Origin: Ambrosia x helenae
Lineage: Eukaryota; Streptophyta; Magnoliopsida; Asterales; Asteraceae
Reading direction: 5' to 3'
Assembly: GCA_030844895.1 (NCBI GenBank)
Contig: CM061223.1
Span: forward strand, 107,429,186 to 107,493,185
DNA length: 64,000 nt
Part shown: one piece after another, positions 10,628 to 23,400 of the stretch
Numbering within the stretch: position 1 is the first letter of the stretch
Layout: the number at the start of each line of letters is the position of its first letter
The notes under the pieces: generated by a model
Database searches by the model: none
Seen by the model: only the letters and a program-made list of their open reading frames with translations
What the model was told of the DNA's origin: nothing
Translations under genes and position numbers: made by a program

Positions 10628-11405
10628 TACATGGAACTGGAGACATGAGCCGGCGTCCGAGATGGAGATCCATCAGTTGCAGGGCTGCATATCGCTGTTA
10701 AACGGTGTGCAGCTTCAGGATATAGCTGACAAGTGGTATTGGGATGTCGCAGGTTCGGAAGGGTTTACCATTATGGAAGTCAAGAGGTGGATCGACAGTA
10801 ATCGGCCTAACATAGTCCACCCGATTTATAGATGGTGCAAATGGGTCCCTATTAAGTGTAACATCTTTATGTGGAGGATGCTTATGGATAGAATCCCGAC
10901 GAAAAGTGCGCTGCAGAGGCGGAATGTCAACTGTGGTAATGTTGTTTGCAGTTTTTGCGATGAATCCGAGGAGTCTGTTGATCATATGTTCACGGCTTGT
11001 GTGGTTGCTGAGGGAGTTTGGAATGCGATTGCCAGATGGGTTGGTCTTCCTCAGTTGTTTTTCTTTTCGGTGGGTGATATTCTCCAATTGGATCATACTT
11101 CTGCGTGGTCTAAGGAGAAGAAGGAGGCTCTATATGGGGTTCTAGTGGTTTCCTGCTGGAGGATGTGGAAAGCTAGGAATGAGCGGATCTTCAAGAATGA
11201 CAGGCGCACAGTTGTCGATATTGTGGCGGACATTAAGGCATTGGGATTTCTATGGTTTTCTAGTAGATATAAAAAGGGATTGGTAGGATGGATGGAATGG
11301 AAAAATTTCTCTTTCGATGTAATGTAACTTGATTGTGGGGGCCTCCGCCTTGGAGGCTTCCTGCCGTTTTGTGTTTAATAAAGTTTGCATTTCAAAAAAA
11401 AAAAA
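10628..11405 (+). mobile_element. 5'-truncated LINE with 14-bp target duplication
   Basis: The insert is bounded by the exact direct repeat actaaaaaacacta at 10614-10627 and 11406-11419, and it ends in a poly-A tract after gtttaataaagtttgcatttc. Only the 3' end of the element is present. This is the standard product of target-primed reverse transcription. Confidence 0.92.
10662..11327 (+). CDS. LINE ORF2 C-terminal fragment with zf-RVT domain
   Basis: The 221-residue frame is the tail of an L1-type ORF2 polyprotein, downstream of the reverse-transcriptase domain, which is missing. Residues 35-120 form the zinc-binding domain, with C96-x2-C99-x8-H108-x4-C113. The conserved CWRMWKARNERIF block follows near residue 170. 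The frame is open to a natural stop, so the insertion is fairly young, but without the endonuclease and reverse transcriptase it cannot move itself. The ATG used here is only the first in a truncated copy. Confidence 0.85.
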   Translation: MEIHQLQGCISLLNGVQLQDIADKWYWDVAGSEGFTIMEVKRWIDSNRPNIVHPIYRWCKWVPIKCNIFMWRMLMDRIPTKSALQRRNVNCGNVVCSFCDESEESVDHMFTACVVAEGVWNAIARWVGLPQLFFFSVGDILQLDHTSAWSKEKKEALYGVLVVSCWRMWKARNERIFKNDRRTVVDIVADIKALGFLWFSSRYKKGLVGWMEWKNFSFDVM

Positions 11406-11419
11406 ACTAAAAAACACTA

Positions 11420-11654
11420 CATTTTCTATATTATTTTTAATTAAATAACATTAAAAAAAGTATAAAATTAAATAGCGTACTTTCTCCAAAAAACTTTCTG
11501 TTATTAAACTGTGTTAAATAAAATTAACATGTATAAAAGTAAAACGGAAATATGGTGTCAAAATAATAACCAGCCAAAACCTTAATTTCCGCAACTCACT
11601 TACACCTCCGCCACGTGTCACCACAACATACATCATACAACTCACCTCCATCCT
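11420..11654. other. Displaced upstream region of the OSCA gene
   Basis: This AT-rich DNA ends in a C-rich leader-like stretch (ctccgccacgtgtcaccac) that before the Ty3 insertion adjoined the sequence now at 16842. It contains a CACGTG element. Confidence 0.5.
11611..11620. promoter_or_regulatory. G-box / ABRE-like element CCACGTGTCA
   Basis: It contains CACGTG and ACGTGTC, the core of ABA-response elements bound by bZIP factors. It was originally about 100 bp upstream of the OSCA start codon and is now about 5.3 kb away because of the Ty3 insertion. Confidence 0.45.
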
Positions 11655-11847
11655 TGATAAGATCAAAACAGAACAGATAGAGAAAGGATTAACCACATCA
11701 AGCTACTTGTTATTATTGGGTTTAGCCCTATTTATAAGCCAACGGCTATTAACGGTTTCTAACTAACTATTACAACATTTACACATTAAGTCCCTCAATT
11801 ATTATGATTATTACATTTCAGTCCCTGTATACTAACTACTCGTAACA
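11655..11847 (-). repeat. 3' LTR of the short-LTR Ty3 element
   Basis: On the minus strand it starts TGTTACGAGTAG and ends CTTATCA. I see no difference from 16644-16836, which implies recent insertion or gene conversion. Confidence 0.95.
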
Positions 11848-11876
11848 ATACCCCCCTGTTCAAAGAATTCATGTCC

Positions 11877-14800
11877 TCATGAATCAAAAGAGGGGAACCG
11901 AAGCTTGAACTCTTCTAAATCTTCCCACGTAGCTTCAGTGACAGGCAAATTTTGCCAATGAACCAAGATCTGAACCCCAACTCGCCCACGTTTACGAACC
12001 ATCTTCCGATCTAAAATTGCCCTTGGTTGAAAGGTAAAGCGAGGATCTTCCGGTAAAGGGGTGATTGCAACAGGACCTTCAGGAGCAGGTTTCAACAATG
12101 AGACATGAAAGGTTGGATGTATCTGCGAGCTAGCAGGTAAGTCTAAACGATATGCAACAGCTCCAATTTTTTCAGTGATTAAGAAAGGGCCATAATAGGT
12201 AGGTGACAGCTTCTTGTTTCTGTGTTTCTTTAGGGAAGTTTGCACATAAGGCTGCAATTTTACATACACCCAATCACCAATGTTGAAACTCCTTTCAGAC
12301 CGTTTTTTTATCAGCCATTTGCTTCATTCTGTTTCTTGCTTTAGCTAGGTTAGTCTTTAAAGTCAGCATCTTTTGCTCTTTCAGTTGAAACCATTCCTCA
12401 ATTGAATCCACCCTAGACTCATTAGGAATATAAGGAATGTGAATAGGAGGTGGAACACCATATAAGTCTTCATATGGTGACATGCCAATAGCTGAGTGAA
12501 AAGTGGTGTTATACCACCATTCAGCTAATGTGAGCCATCTGGGCCATTGTAAGGGATCATCCATGGTCATACACCTTAAGTAAGACTCCAAGCATCGATT
12601 TAAAACCTCTGTTTGACCATCAGTTTGGGGATGGTAAGCAGAAGACAAGGCTAATTTGACCCCTTGTAATTTCATAAAATCCTGCCAAAAATTACTTAAG
12701 AATACTGGATCCCTGTCAGACACTATAGTTGTAGGACACCCATGAAGCTTAAAAATGTTATCAAAGAACACTTGAGCAATGGTAGCAGCTGTATAGGGGT
12801 GAGTCAGTGCCATGAAGTGACCATATTTTGTAAACCTGTCCACTACAACTAGGATAGAGTCTTTACCACAAGCCTTTGGAAGACCACTGATAAAATCCAT
12901 GGAAATGTCCATGAATGCTGCAGTAGGGGTAGGTAAAGGCTGTAGTAACCCTGGAGTTGCTACCCTTTCATATTTTGCTCTATGGCAGACATTACAATGC
13001 TTGACAAAGTCTCTAACATCTTTTCCACAGTGTTTCCAGTAAAACATCTGTTTCAATCTTTGTAGTGTAGGGTAATAACCTGAATGGCCACCCAAAGGAG
13101 AAGAGTGACAGAGTCTCAAAATGTCATCTCTTAATTGCATGTCATTGCCCACTACAATCTTGTTCTTCCTTTTTAAAATGGTACCATCCCATGAATAGTT
13201 TGGAACAGATGATGTATGCTGCAATTTATAGAAAACTTCTTGAATTGCAGGATCATTATCCCAACTCAGTTTAATCCTTTGCCATAAACAAGGATCAATA
13301 GAACTGAGTCCCATCTGAAACAAAGCTAATCCTTCCACTCTTGAGAGGGCATCAGCTACCTTGTTCTCTACCCCTTGTTTATAAACAATCTCATAATCAT
13401 AAGGTAGCAATTTGGCTAACCATTTCTGTTGCAATGGTGTGCTTACCCTTTGTTCCAACAAATACTTCAAACTCTGTTGATCAGTTCTTATAATGAAATG
13501 TTTCAAAATAAGATAGTGATGCCAGTGTTTAACAGCTAACAGAATTGCTAGCAATTCTTTCTCATACACAGACATGGATTGTTGTTTGACAGAAATACCC
13601 TTGCTTATAAAAGCTAGAGGATGTCCTTTCTGCATGAGTACAGCTCCTAGGCCCTTTGCAGATGCATCAGTCTCTAGTATAAACACCTCATTAAAATCTG
13701 GTAAAGCCAATACAGGTGCAGTAGATAAAGCTTCTTTCAACTGTTCAAAAGGCCTGATTGGCAGATTCATTCCAATGAAATGAATCTTTTTTGAGTAAAT
13801 TGGTTAGTGGCTTAGCAATACCTCCAAAGGCTTTAATAAACCTCCTGTAGTAGCCTGCTAAGCCAAGAAAACCTCTCAACTGCTTGACTGTTGTTGGTAC
13901 TGGCCACTCAATAATTGCTTTCACCTTGGCAGGTCAGTGCTAACCCCCTTCTGACATATAATATGCCCTAGATACTCCACTTCTTTCCCAGCAAAGGTAC
14001 ACTTGGACCTTTTTGCTAACAATGAATTAGCCCTCATCAGTTCTAACACCTTTTTAAGATCATGAACATGCTGATCTATAGAAGAACTGTAGACCAGTAT
14101 ATCATCAAAAAACACCAAAGCACATCTCCTTAATAATGGCTTAAAAGTAGCATTCATTAAGGCTTGAAAAGTTGCAGGGGCATTAGTCAAACCAAAAGGT
14201 AAAACTAAGAATTCATAGTGACCTTGATGTGTCTTAAAAGCAGTTTTATGGATGTCTGAATCATGCATTCTAACCTGATGGTAACCTGATCTGAGATCTA
14301 ACTTAGAAAAAACAGAAGCCCCTCCCAATTCTTCTAACAATTCATCAATCAGTGGAATAGGAAAGTTGTTTTTGACAGTTGCATCATTCAACTTCCTGTA
14401 ATCCACACACATTCTCCAGCTACCATCTTTCTTTTTAACCAATACAACAGGTGCTGCAAAAGCACTGGTACTTTCTCTTATTACCCCCATGTCAAAGAGT
14501 TCCTGTGTCATTTTCTCAATGATGTCTTTCTGTGCTGCTGGGTATCTGTATGGTTTTTGTGCCACCACTTGCACACCTTCCTTCAAAATGATCTGATGGT
14601 CACAAGATCTTTTAGGAGGTAAAGATGTAGGTAAAGCAAAGATGTCTTGAAAGTTCTCTAATAAAGAGTCAATGGTGTTATTGTTGTTGTCAGATTTGAC
14701 CATAGGAGAATGAGTCACTTCATCAGTGTTACTTGATTGTAAACTGAATAAATGTGCCTGAGCCACATTGGTTGAATCAGACAAATAAGAAAATAGCTTT

Positions 14801-16361
14801 TCAGTGGAACAAAGACTTAGATTTTGATTCTTTGTACCCTTCAACTCCACTATTCTATCTTCTGTCTTGAATTTCATTGTGAGTTCCTTGAAATTCCATG
14901 TAATATCATTCAAACTTTGTAACCATTGAATTCCCAAAACCATATCATAATTGGTTAAAGGAAGAAGTAACACATCAGTTTTGAACCAATTGCCCTGCAT
15001 CATCCATTGTAAATCTGGACACATTCTTTCACAAATTAAAACATTACCATCAGCCACAGTTATCTTCATAGGTAAGATCTTCTTTGTAAGGCATTGCATC
15101 TTATCAGCCACTTTTTCATCCAAAAAATTGTGGGTGGATCCTGAATCAGTCAGAATATGAAGGATTCTTGTTCCAATAGAACCTTTAATTTGCATGGTGG
15201 AATATGATGGAACCCCCATGATGGCATTTAAGGAAATTTGGGGAATCAATTCTGTGGTATCCACCATCTGCTCATCAAAACTTTCTGAATCCTCCTCATC
15301 CCAAACTTCAATAGAAAAAATCTGTTTGTTCTTACACTTATGGGTGGATGAGTATTTTTCATTACATCCAAAGCACTCACCTCTGGCTCTTTTCTCTTGG
15401 ATCTCTTTAGTTGTAAGGCTTCTTTTATAAGGTGGTTTATCTTTGTTGGGTGGTGGTAATAAAGCCAAGTTGGCAGCAGTGTTTGTAGTTGTGGTTTTGT
15501 AACTAGAATCATATGTTTTTGGCTGCCATTTAGAAGATTTGTTCACAGTGGACACTCCATTGTTTGAATTCATTAATGACAGATTGTCATTCTGAATTCT
15601 GGCCAAATAATAAGCCTCTGGAATGTTTCTTGGCCTCAACAATCGCAATGCAGCCCCAATTTCAGGTTTAACAGCCCTGAGAAACAAGCTTACTGCATAC
15701 TCATCACAAATGTTGACCTTAGTCAAAGCTAAGTCAAATTCTTGACACAATTCTGGAAGGGTTCCAGTTTGCCTAATTGCAGCAAGTGCTCCCATTGCAT
15801 CTTGCTCAATTACAGTTGCAAATCTTGTTGTCAAGAATGGTTTGTATTCTTCCCATAACATTCCCTCAATTGTTCCCCCCTAGACTTAACAAAAGATTGA
15901 TGCCAAAGTAAAGCAATATCTTCCAAATGAATAACCACCAGTTTAACTTTCCAATTCTGAGGTGTATTATCAATTGAAAAGAAATGGTCTACCTTACACA
16001 GCCACCCTTCAATGTTAGTCCCATTGAACTTGGGAAACTCCATCTTAGTGAATCGATTATTGCCAAAATTGTAGTGCTCACCCATTTGCATGTTGGTTCT
16101 TGTATCATCTCTATGGCCGTTCATGGTCTGAGAGCCATTGGGGTGGTTGAACAATTGTAAATTCTTCAAAATTTCAGATAACTGCTGCGAATTTTCTTGC
16201 AGTTGTACCTTCATGGCTTCAACATCTGATGAACTTTTGGTTGCTGCAACTCTTACTGCTGCTAGTTCATCAAGATTCATTGTAGTTGCTTTTTCTAAAC
16301 GAATCAATGTGGATTCAGTTTCCTGCACACGTTGTTCTAAGGTTTGATTTCTAGTTGTCAT
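11877..16361 (-). pseudogene. Gag-Pol of the Ty3 element, broken by four single-base shifts
   Basis: Starting at ATG 16361, the frames carry in order: a coiled Gag N-terminus; the Gag domain; a CCHC-like knuckle (CFGCNEKYSSTHKC); aspartic protease with DSGST; reverse transcriptase with FFDD; RNase H with ETDASAKG; integrase with an H-H-C-C zinc region and D-D-E core; and a GPY/F plus chromodomain-like C-terminus ending at 11877. The frame is interrupted at four homopolymers: C-run 15875-15880 (one base short), GG at 13932 (one short), A-run 13747-13750 (one long) and T-run 12303-12309 (one long). No other lesion is evident, so the element was intact recently or is intact in reality. Residue order and motifs are those of Ty3 chromoviruses. 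Confidence 0.9.
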
Positions 16362-16643
16362 GATTTTGTTAATATTTTGCAGTGGTATATTATTATTATT
16401 ATGAATCTTGAGTTGGAATTTTTATAGTACTACTATTATTATCATTAATGATTTGCAGGAATTGTAATAATGGTGAATGAATTGAGAATCAATGGAGGAA
16501 CAGAGATGGAAATGGAGGTTGAATAAGGTCGTTGAAGGTGATAATGGTGATCGATTATGGTTGCAGGTTTTTTGGCGGGAAAATCAGTTATTACGGTTAT
16601 TGCACAATCACAGCCACCGAGGAAGGGTGGCTCTGATACCACT

Positions 16644-16836
16644 TGATAAGATCAAAACAGAACAGATAGAGAAAGGATTAACCACATCAAGCTACTTGTT
16701 ATTATTGGGTTTAGCCCTATTTATAAGCCAACGGCTATTAACGGTTTCTAACTAACTATTACAACATTTACACATTAAGTCCCTCAATTATTATGATTAT
16801 TACATTTCAGTCCCTGTATACTAACTACTCGTAACA
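16644..16836 (-). repeat. 5' LTR of the short-LTR Ty3 element
   Basis: It has the same 193 bp as the other LTR. A minus-strand TATA-like tataaatagggc lies in the middle, so its transcription would run away from the OSCA gene. Confidence 0.95.
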
Positions 16837-16897
16837 ATCCTACAACATAATTCCTCCGTCGTCGTCCTCCCATCAAACAACCATAAAATCAAACTAA

Positions 16898-18929
16898 ATG
16901 TCGCCTGAAAGCTTATTAGCATCTGCAGGAATCAACATCGCCTTTGGTCTCCTTATCCTCTGTGTATTCTCCATATTACGTAAACATCATTCCAATGCCT
17001 CCATATATTATTCTCGTCGTCTCTCTCTCAATCACTCAATCTCATTCGATCGTTCCTTCACTTTTAACCGCTTTCTTCCGTCTTTTGATTGGATCTGTGA
17101 CGCGGTTCGGGTTTCGGAAGATGATATTCTGAGTCGTTGTGGCCTTGATGCACTTGTTGTCATACGCTTTTTCAAATTTGGGTTAGCAATGTTTCCTGCA
17201 TATGTTTCACGTTTCAAATAGTTGAAATTAGATTGAAACCGGTATCGGTTCGTTATGGTACTGACATTGATTGATTCGGTTCGTTACGGTACTGGCAATC
17301 GTTGTAGCAATTAATTGAAAGTGAATATCTAAAAACATGGACATACCCTGGCCCTCTGTTTTTTGCTCAATAGTGTAAATTTGCACGTATTTCGACCGAA
17401 ATTTTTTTAAGTATTGAGTTTGACGCCTCTAATTTAAGGTTTTGTAACTTACGACACCTTATATATGTGTTCAAGCTCCGCCACTGCTCAAAAATATAAA
17501 TGGATACCAATATCGGTATGGGTGCAAACGAGCGCGAGCCTTGTATTACTCGAGCTAGGCTCGTGACAATTTTCAGAAGCTCGAGGTCGATTGAAGACTT
17601 GTATTTTGGGCTCGAACTCGGCTCACTTGTAAGTATCTGTGGCAAGAGTTTAAACGAGCCCAAGCTCGGCTTGAGCTCGTTTTGGAACATTAGGGAGCTC
17701 GTTTTGGACCATTAAGAAGCCCAAGGCCCACAGTAATATGCATTAATTGACATAAAATAAGCAAAGCTCGATAAGGCTCGACGAGCCCAACTGAGCTTTA
17801 CATTTGAGGCTCGGGCTCGATACCTAAGTGAGCTTTATATCAGGCTCGAGCTCGATAAGGTTCGGCTCATTTGAGATTTTTACCGAGCCAATCTCGAGTA
17901 GCTCGTGAGCCGGTCGGCTCGTTTGCACCCCTAAATATCGGTATCAGTCATTCGCTATAGCTTACTAAAAAAAAGTATACATTGAATACAAATTTAACGA
18001 ATAAAATATCAAATTGAATAAAAGTTAAATAAGATAAAAGAGTGTTATTGCACATGCTAACTGATATTAATTATAAATATATGGTAATATACTAATATCT
18101 AATAATGCCAGTCGAGAGTTGTGATTGATGATGTTGGTTTGTTAGAACTTTTATGATTTATGATTGTTGAAGACTAGGTCTATTTATTTTGGCACTAGTC
18201 GTCTCATATATGTTTCATATCGGGCAATATGGAGCCTATAGGTGGGTCCCATAATAACGTATTCGCTTCATATTGGGCAATTTGAAGCGAATAGGTGGGT
18301 CTCACAAGTCAACTGTACTTACAATGTTTTTCTTTTTACAGACCCCTATACACTCTATTTTGGCCAATGTGAAATGTATAGGTTCGAGAACAACCCTACA
18401 CGCTCCATATTGGCCTATGTGGAGCGTATAAGTGGGTCTCACAAGTCAAGTCTACTTGAAATGTTTGTCTTGTAACTGACTCCTATACGCTTCATATTGG
18501 CCAATATGAAGTGTATAGGTCCGAGAATAGCCCTATATGCTCCATATTGGCCTATGTGGAGCGTATAGGCGGGTCTCACAAGTCAAGTCTACATGAAATG
18601 TTTGTCTAGTGACTGACTCCTATACGTTCCATATTGGCCAATATTGAGCGTATAGGTCCGAGAACAGCCCCATACGCTCCATATTGACATATGTGGAGCG
18701 TACAGGGATATCAAAATAAGCATTTTTGGTGCTGAAATAGTATGATCCTTGTTGACTTGGTAGGATAAAGTTTTTTGTGCTGTGTTCTGTTGTGGGGTTG
18801 ATGGTTCTTCTGCCACTCAACTGTTCTGTATCCTCTGATCAGTCTCCAACCACTCGTTCCATGGATTCTCTCACAATTACAAATATTCCAAAAGGATCAA
18901 ACAGGTATACTTTACTATTATGAATTTTC

Positions 18930-18980
<51 letters not shown>

Positions 18981-20373
18981 GAAGCAAGTCGCAGATTCGG
19001 TTTGGGATTTATGTTGGTAGGCTCACTGTTTTTACAGTTTAATTGTCTGGTCGACAGTTTGGAACTTGAAATTCGCCGTTTATATGTTTATCTGTTTTTC
19101 TAATCATTTTTGAAGTATGCATAATGCTCATCCTTGCTGTGGAAGAATATGGACATACTATGAGTTTTCGTAATTGAAACCATAGTTGTCAAAAGCGCGC
19201 CTAGGCGCAACCAGGCGCACCAAGTGCGCTGCGCCCTGTGAGACGCGCGCCTAGGCACTGAGGTGCACTATCAGGGCTGATTTCCGGCCAAATTCAGGCT
19301 AAAAGTTGCCTAAACCTCTAAAACATCTTAAATGAGTTATGAACAAGTCCTAAACAACCCTAAAACATCCCAATGTAGCCCTAAACAAGCCTAAAACATC
19401 TCTAAAATCCCTAAAAAAATGTATTTTATAATATGCGCCTAATTACAAAAAGCCCTCGTTTTTTATGCGCCTAGGCTCCAAGCTCGGCCTATGCGCCTTG
19501 AGTGCGCCTAGGCGCTTTGACAACTATGATTGAAACTAAACTGAAACAAGTCAGCCAGTTAAGTTTGCGATTTATCGGTTTGGTTCATGGTTTTGACGGT
19601 TTTAACTGCCCTGCAAGCAGTTTGAAACTCGAAATCAGGCCGTTTTATCTTTTTTAATATTTATTTTTTCAGTTTTAAATATGCATATATCTGCCTTTTT
19701 ATAGAAAGGAAAAATAGGTTCAAAGTCCAAATCATGTAAACCGAACCGTAGTTAATGGCTCAATTCAGAGTTTTGGATCAAACGGGCCGAGCCTGACTGA
19801 ACTGGACTGTTAACTCCCTAATAGTTCCTGGATCAGCAATTCACTTCTTTCTGCTCCACAGGCTTTGGGTACACTTTGCGTCGTTGTGCTTTATATCGTT
19901 TTCAGGAATATATCTGCTTCACAAGGTAATTTATGTAATATTTTTCTGTTTTTGCATTTTTTATAAAGTTAAGTATTTATTGCATATGTATATTTTGGTG
20001 AGGTTTATAACAGGTGACCTCCTGCTCCATTTGATATCTAGGAATACAAGATTATTCTTGTGAAAAGAGTTGAACAATTGCGTAACCGGAGGAATGAACC
20101 TAGTCAACTCACTGTTCTGGTTCGACAAGTTCCTTTATGTGATGAACACAAAACATTTAGTTGCAATGTTGATCATTTCTTCTCTAAGTATCATCCTCAG
20201 GCGTATCATTCGTATCAGATTCAGTACGGTGAAAACCATCTTGAGGTAATGTTGTACAGGCATGATGCATACATTTTTATCTGTTTCATGTTGGCCCAAA
20301 GAAATTTTAGAAGTCAACATATGTGGTCACCTAAGTAATTAAATTTTATGTTGTATACATGGCTTCCTAGTGT

Positions 20374-20415
<42 letters not shown>

Positions 20416-23400
20416 GATTAGGAATCTTGAATGGTCACAAATAGGTCAAGAAAATTATGTTAGGCATGTACATGACATGGGTATTCGCGGATTGACACGA
20501 GACTTGCATAACAAAAAAATAGTTGATTTTTTTGCATATTAGTATTCTAAAATTACAAAATGATAACAAGATATACAAAAGCATATAAAAACAATTACGT
20601 TAACCCATAGTTGTCAAAGCGCCTAGGCGCATAGGCCGAGCCCGGAGCCTAGGCGCAAGGCGCATAAAAAACGAGGGCTTTTTGTAGTTAGGTGCATAGT
20701 ATAAAATACATTTTTTAGGGATTTTAGAGATGTTTTAGGCTTGTTTAGAGCTATTTTAGGATGTTTTAGGGTTGTTTAGGACTTGTTCATAGCTCATTTA
20801 GGATGTTTTAGAGGCTTAGGCAACTTTTAGCCTGAATTTGGCTGAAAATCAGCCTGAAATAGTGCGCCTCAGTGCCTAGGTGCGCGCCTCACAGGGTGCA
20901 GCCCACTTGGTGCGCCTAGGCGCGCTTTTGACAACATAGCGTTAACCTATAAAATCTAATGCCCATTCTCTTTTATCTTTCTAGAAAAATAAACAAGTCA
21001 ACCCAAAACCGACCCTTTAAACTAACTAAAATATTTGCAGGGTTGACCACAAATTGGCCCAAACACATTTAAATCAGACCCGAAACCTGCAAATTGCGTG
21101 TTAGTTTTGCGTTGTAACCCACAAGTTTCATGTTAAGTTCATGTTGTATAATAAATCGACACGCTAATCACAGTTACTTAATCGTTTTTAATCATAAATA
21201 ATAGTGTTTGGATGTGCTTAAGTTATTTCTAGTTAGTTTTGCTGAGGAGCAACCCCATGTTCACTTTGAATTGGTCAAAATATGCGGACTTTCTATTTGA
21301 GTATTTGAAAATTTGCAGACAAATTCCTAACATATGCCTGGATCACTGATTGAACTTTTACAACTTCCACATTACTCATCACTTACTTTGTACTTTGTAG
21401 GAGTTGCCAGTTGCTTTTGTTACATTTCGGTCTCGTTGGGATGCTGCACTTGCTTCCCAAACACAACAACATCCAAATCCATTATTGTGGATCTCTCAAA
21501 TGGCCCCAGAACCTAGAGATGTATTATGGAAGAATTTAGCAGTCCCTTATAAGCATTTAATAATTTACAGAGTTGCGGTTATTATTGCAGAAATTATTTT
21601 CTGTATGTTCTTTGCGATCCCAGTATCCGCAGTCCAAGGAATAGCACAATTTGAAAAACTAAAGACATGGTTTCCTCCAGCCATGGCTGTCCAATTGATG
21701 TAAGTTTTCACAAGTGCTAATTATATGCAATATATTTAGCAGGTAGGCGGCAACAAGCTGCGCCGCCACCCCTTTGGTCGGATATCTATTTTAAGTCGCA
21801 AATAAATGTCAAAAGTTTCAAAATTTTGATTATAAGGTAATCAGTCTTAGGAAAGCTAGGGTAAAATTGAGAGCAAATACCACATATAACAATTTACTTC
21901 GGAGCGTTGGAGCATTTTGTTAACGATGACTTTTTTGGATTTGTTTTGGTAGTTTTAAGTGTTTTGAACAACCTAAGTTGGGTAATTAAAGAATACACAT
22001 TTTCAGTATATAATGATTAATTAAGTTATTTTTTTGGTCCAAATCTTGTTAATTTTTTACGCTGTAATTTGAAAAGCGGGTATGTCTAAAAACTTTTAAT
22101 CACCAAAACGGGTCAAAAAAATATTTACCAAAATGGCCCTCACACAAGTTTGTTGCTATGGTGTCATTTGACCTAATGAATGATAATGTTGCAGTTTACA
22201 GTTTACGCGTTAGGAACTTTGACAATGTTGACTTAAAGATTACACATTTTTCTACAATTTGTGTTTTTAGGTATAGTAAAAATAAGTTGGTTATAACTGT
22301 TTGGTGTATATACTAATTTGAAATAGTTCATTTTCTGCAGACCTGGATTGAGCACTGTTATTACAGGATATCTTCCTAGTGTTGTTCTCAGCGGGTTTCT
22401 GTATGTTGTTCCGTTTATTATGAAACGAATGGCTGGAGTAGCGGGCTGTGTTTCAATAAGCGAACAAGAACAAAAAGCTAGTAACATGGTTTTCTACTTT
22501 TTAACAGTGAACGTCTTTTTCATGAGTGTTTTATCAGGCTCTTTACTTGATCAAGTTGGAAAAACTTTCATCAACCCAAGGGATGTCCCTAATCGTCTTG
22601 CAGGGGCCGTCTCTGCTCGAGTGAGTGGCCTCATTAAGCTTCTTTTATCTCTCTTTTTATACCTTTTTACTTGATTTATTTATTAGTTTAATAATATTTG
22701 TTCAGGCAGACTTCTTTATAACGTATGTTTTGACAAAAGCGTTGGCTGGATTTCCTCTTGAGATACTTCAGCCCGGATTACTCACATGGGATACGTTGAA
22801 ACTGCATATGTGCGCCCAAGGAAGAAATAAATCGAATTACCTTTCGTCATTTCCTTATCATAGCGTTATTCCCTTTGTTTCTCTTCTTGTACTTATTGGC
22901 ATTGTTTACGCAGTCATTGCACCGTTACTTCTTCCATTTCTTGTCGTCTATTTCCTTCTCGGCTACGTCGTATACATCAATCAGGTTCGACTCTATTCCA
23001 TACTTCTTTTTTGGGTTGATACCATAAGTAGAATATATGTTTTATTATTTATTGCTAACCATAGTATGTATGTATGTATTCATATAGTTGCTTGATGTGT
23101 ATGAAACTACATACGAGACATGTGGTCAATATTGGCCTCAGATCCATCATCATGTTGTTGTAGCCATTATCATCATGCAAATTACCATGATTGGCCTTTT
23201 TGGGCTGAAATCAAAGCCTGCTGCATCAATCGCGACAATCTTACTCCTTGTTGTCACTGTTGCTTACAACGAGTATTGCAAGATCCGTTTTCTACCTACA
23301 TTTTACACATGCTCTGTCCAGGTATACATGATTTACTGCACTTCATATTCATTATTTACTTGCTTATTAAAACCTGTTTGGATTTGTGTTATGAAATTGA

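Larger units (their letters stand above)
11655..16836 (-). mobile_element. Complete Ty3/Gypsy chromovirus-type retrotransposon with short LTRs
   Basis: Two 193-bp LTRs (11655-11847 and 16644-16836) look identical base for base. They are flanked by the 5-bp target duplication atcct (11650-11654 and 16837-16841). Read on the minus strand, the primer site TGGTATCAGAGCC is at 16641-16629, followed by gag-pol, and a G-rich polypurine tract adjoins the 3' LTR at about 11850. The element is antisense to the OSCA gene and inserted 61 bp before its ATG. The very short LTRs, DSGST protease motif and C-terminal chromodomain-like segment suggest the Reina group, but that placement is an inference. Confidence 0.93.
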
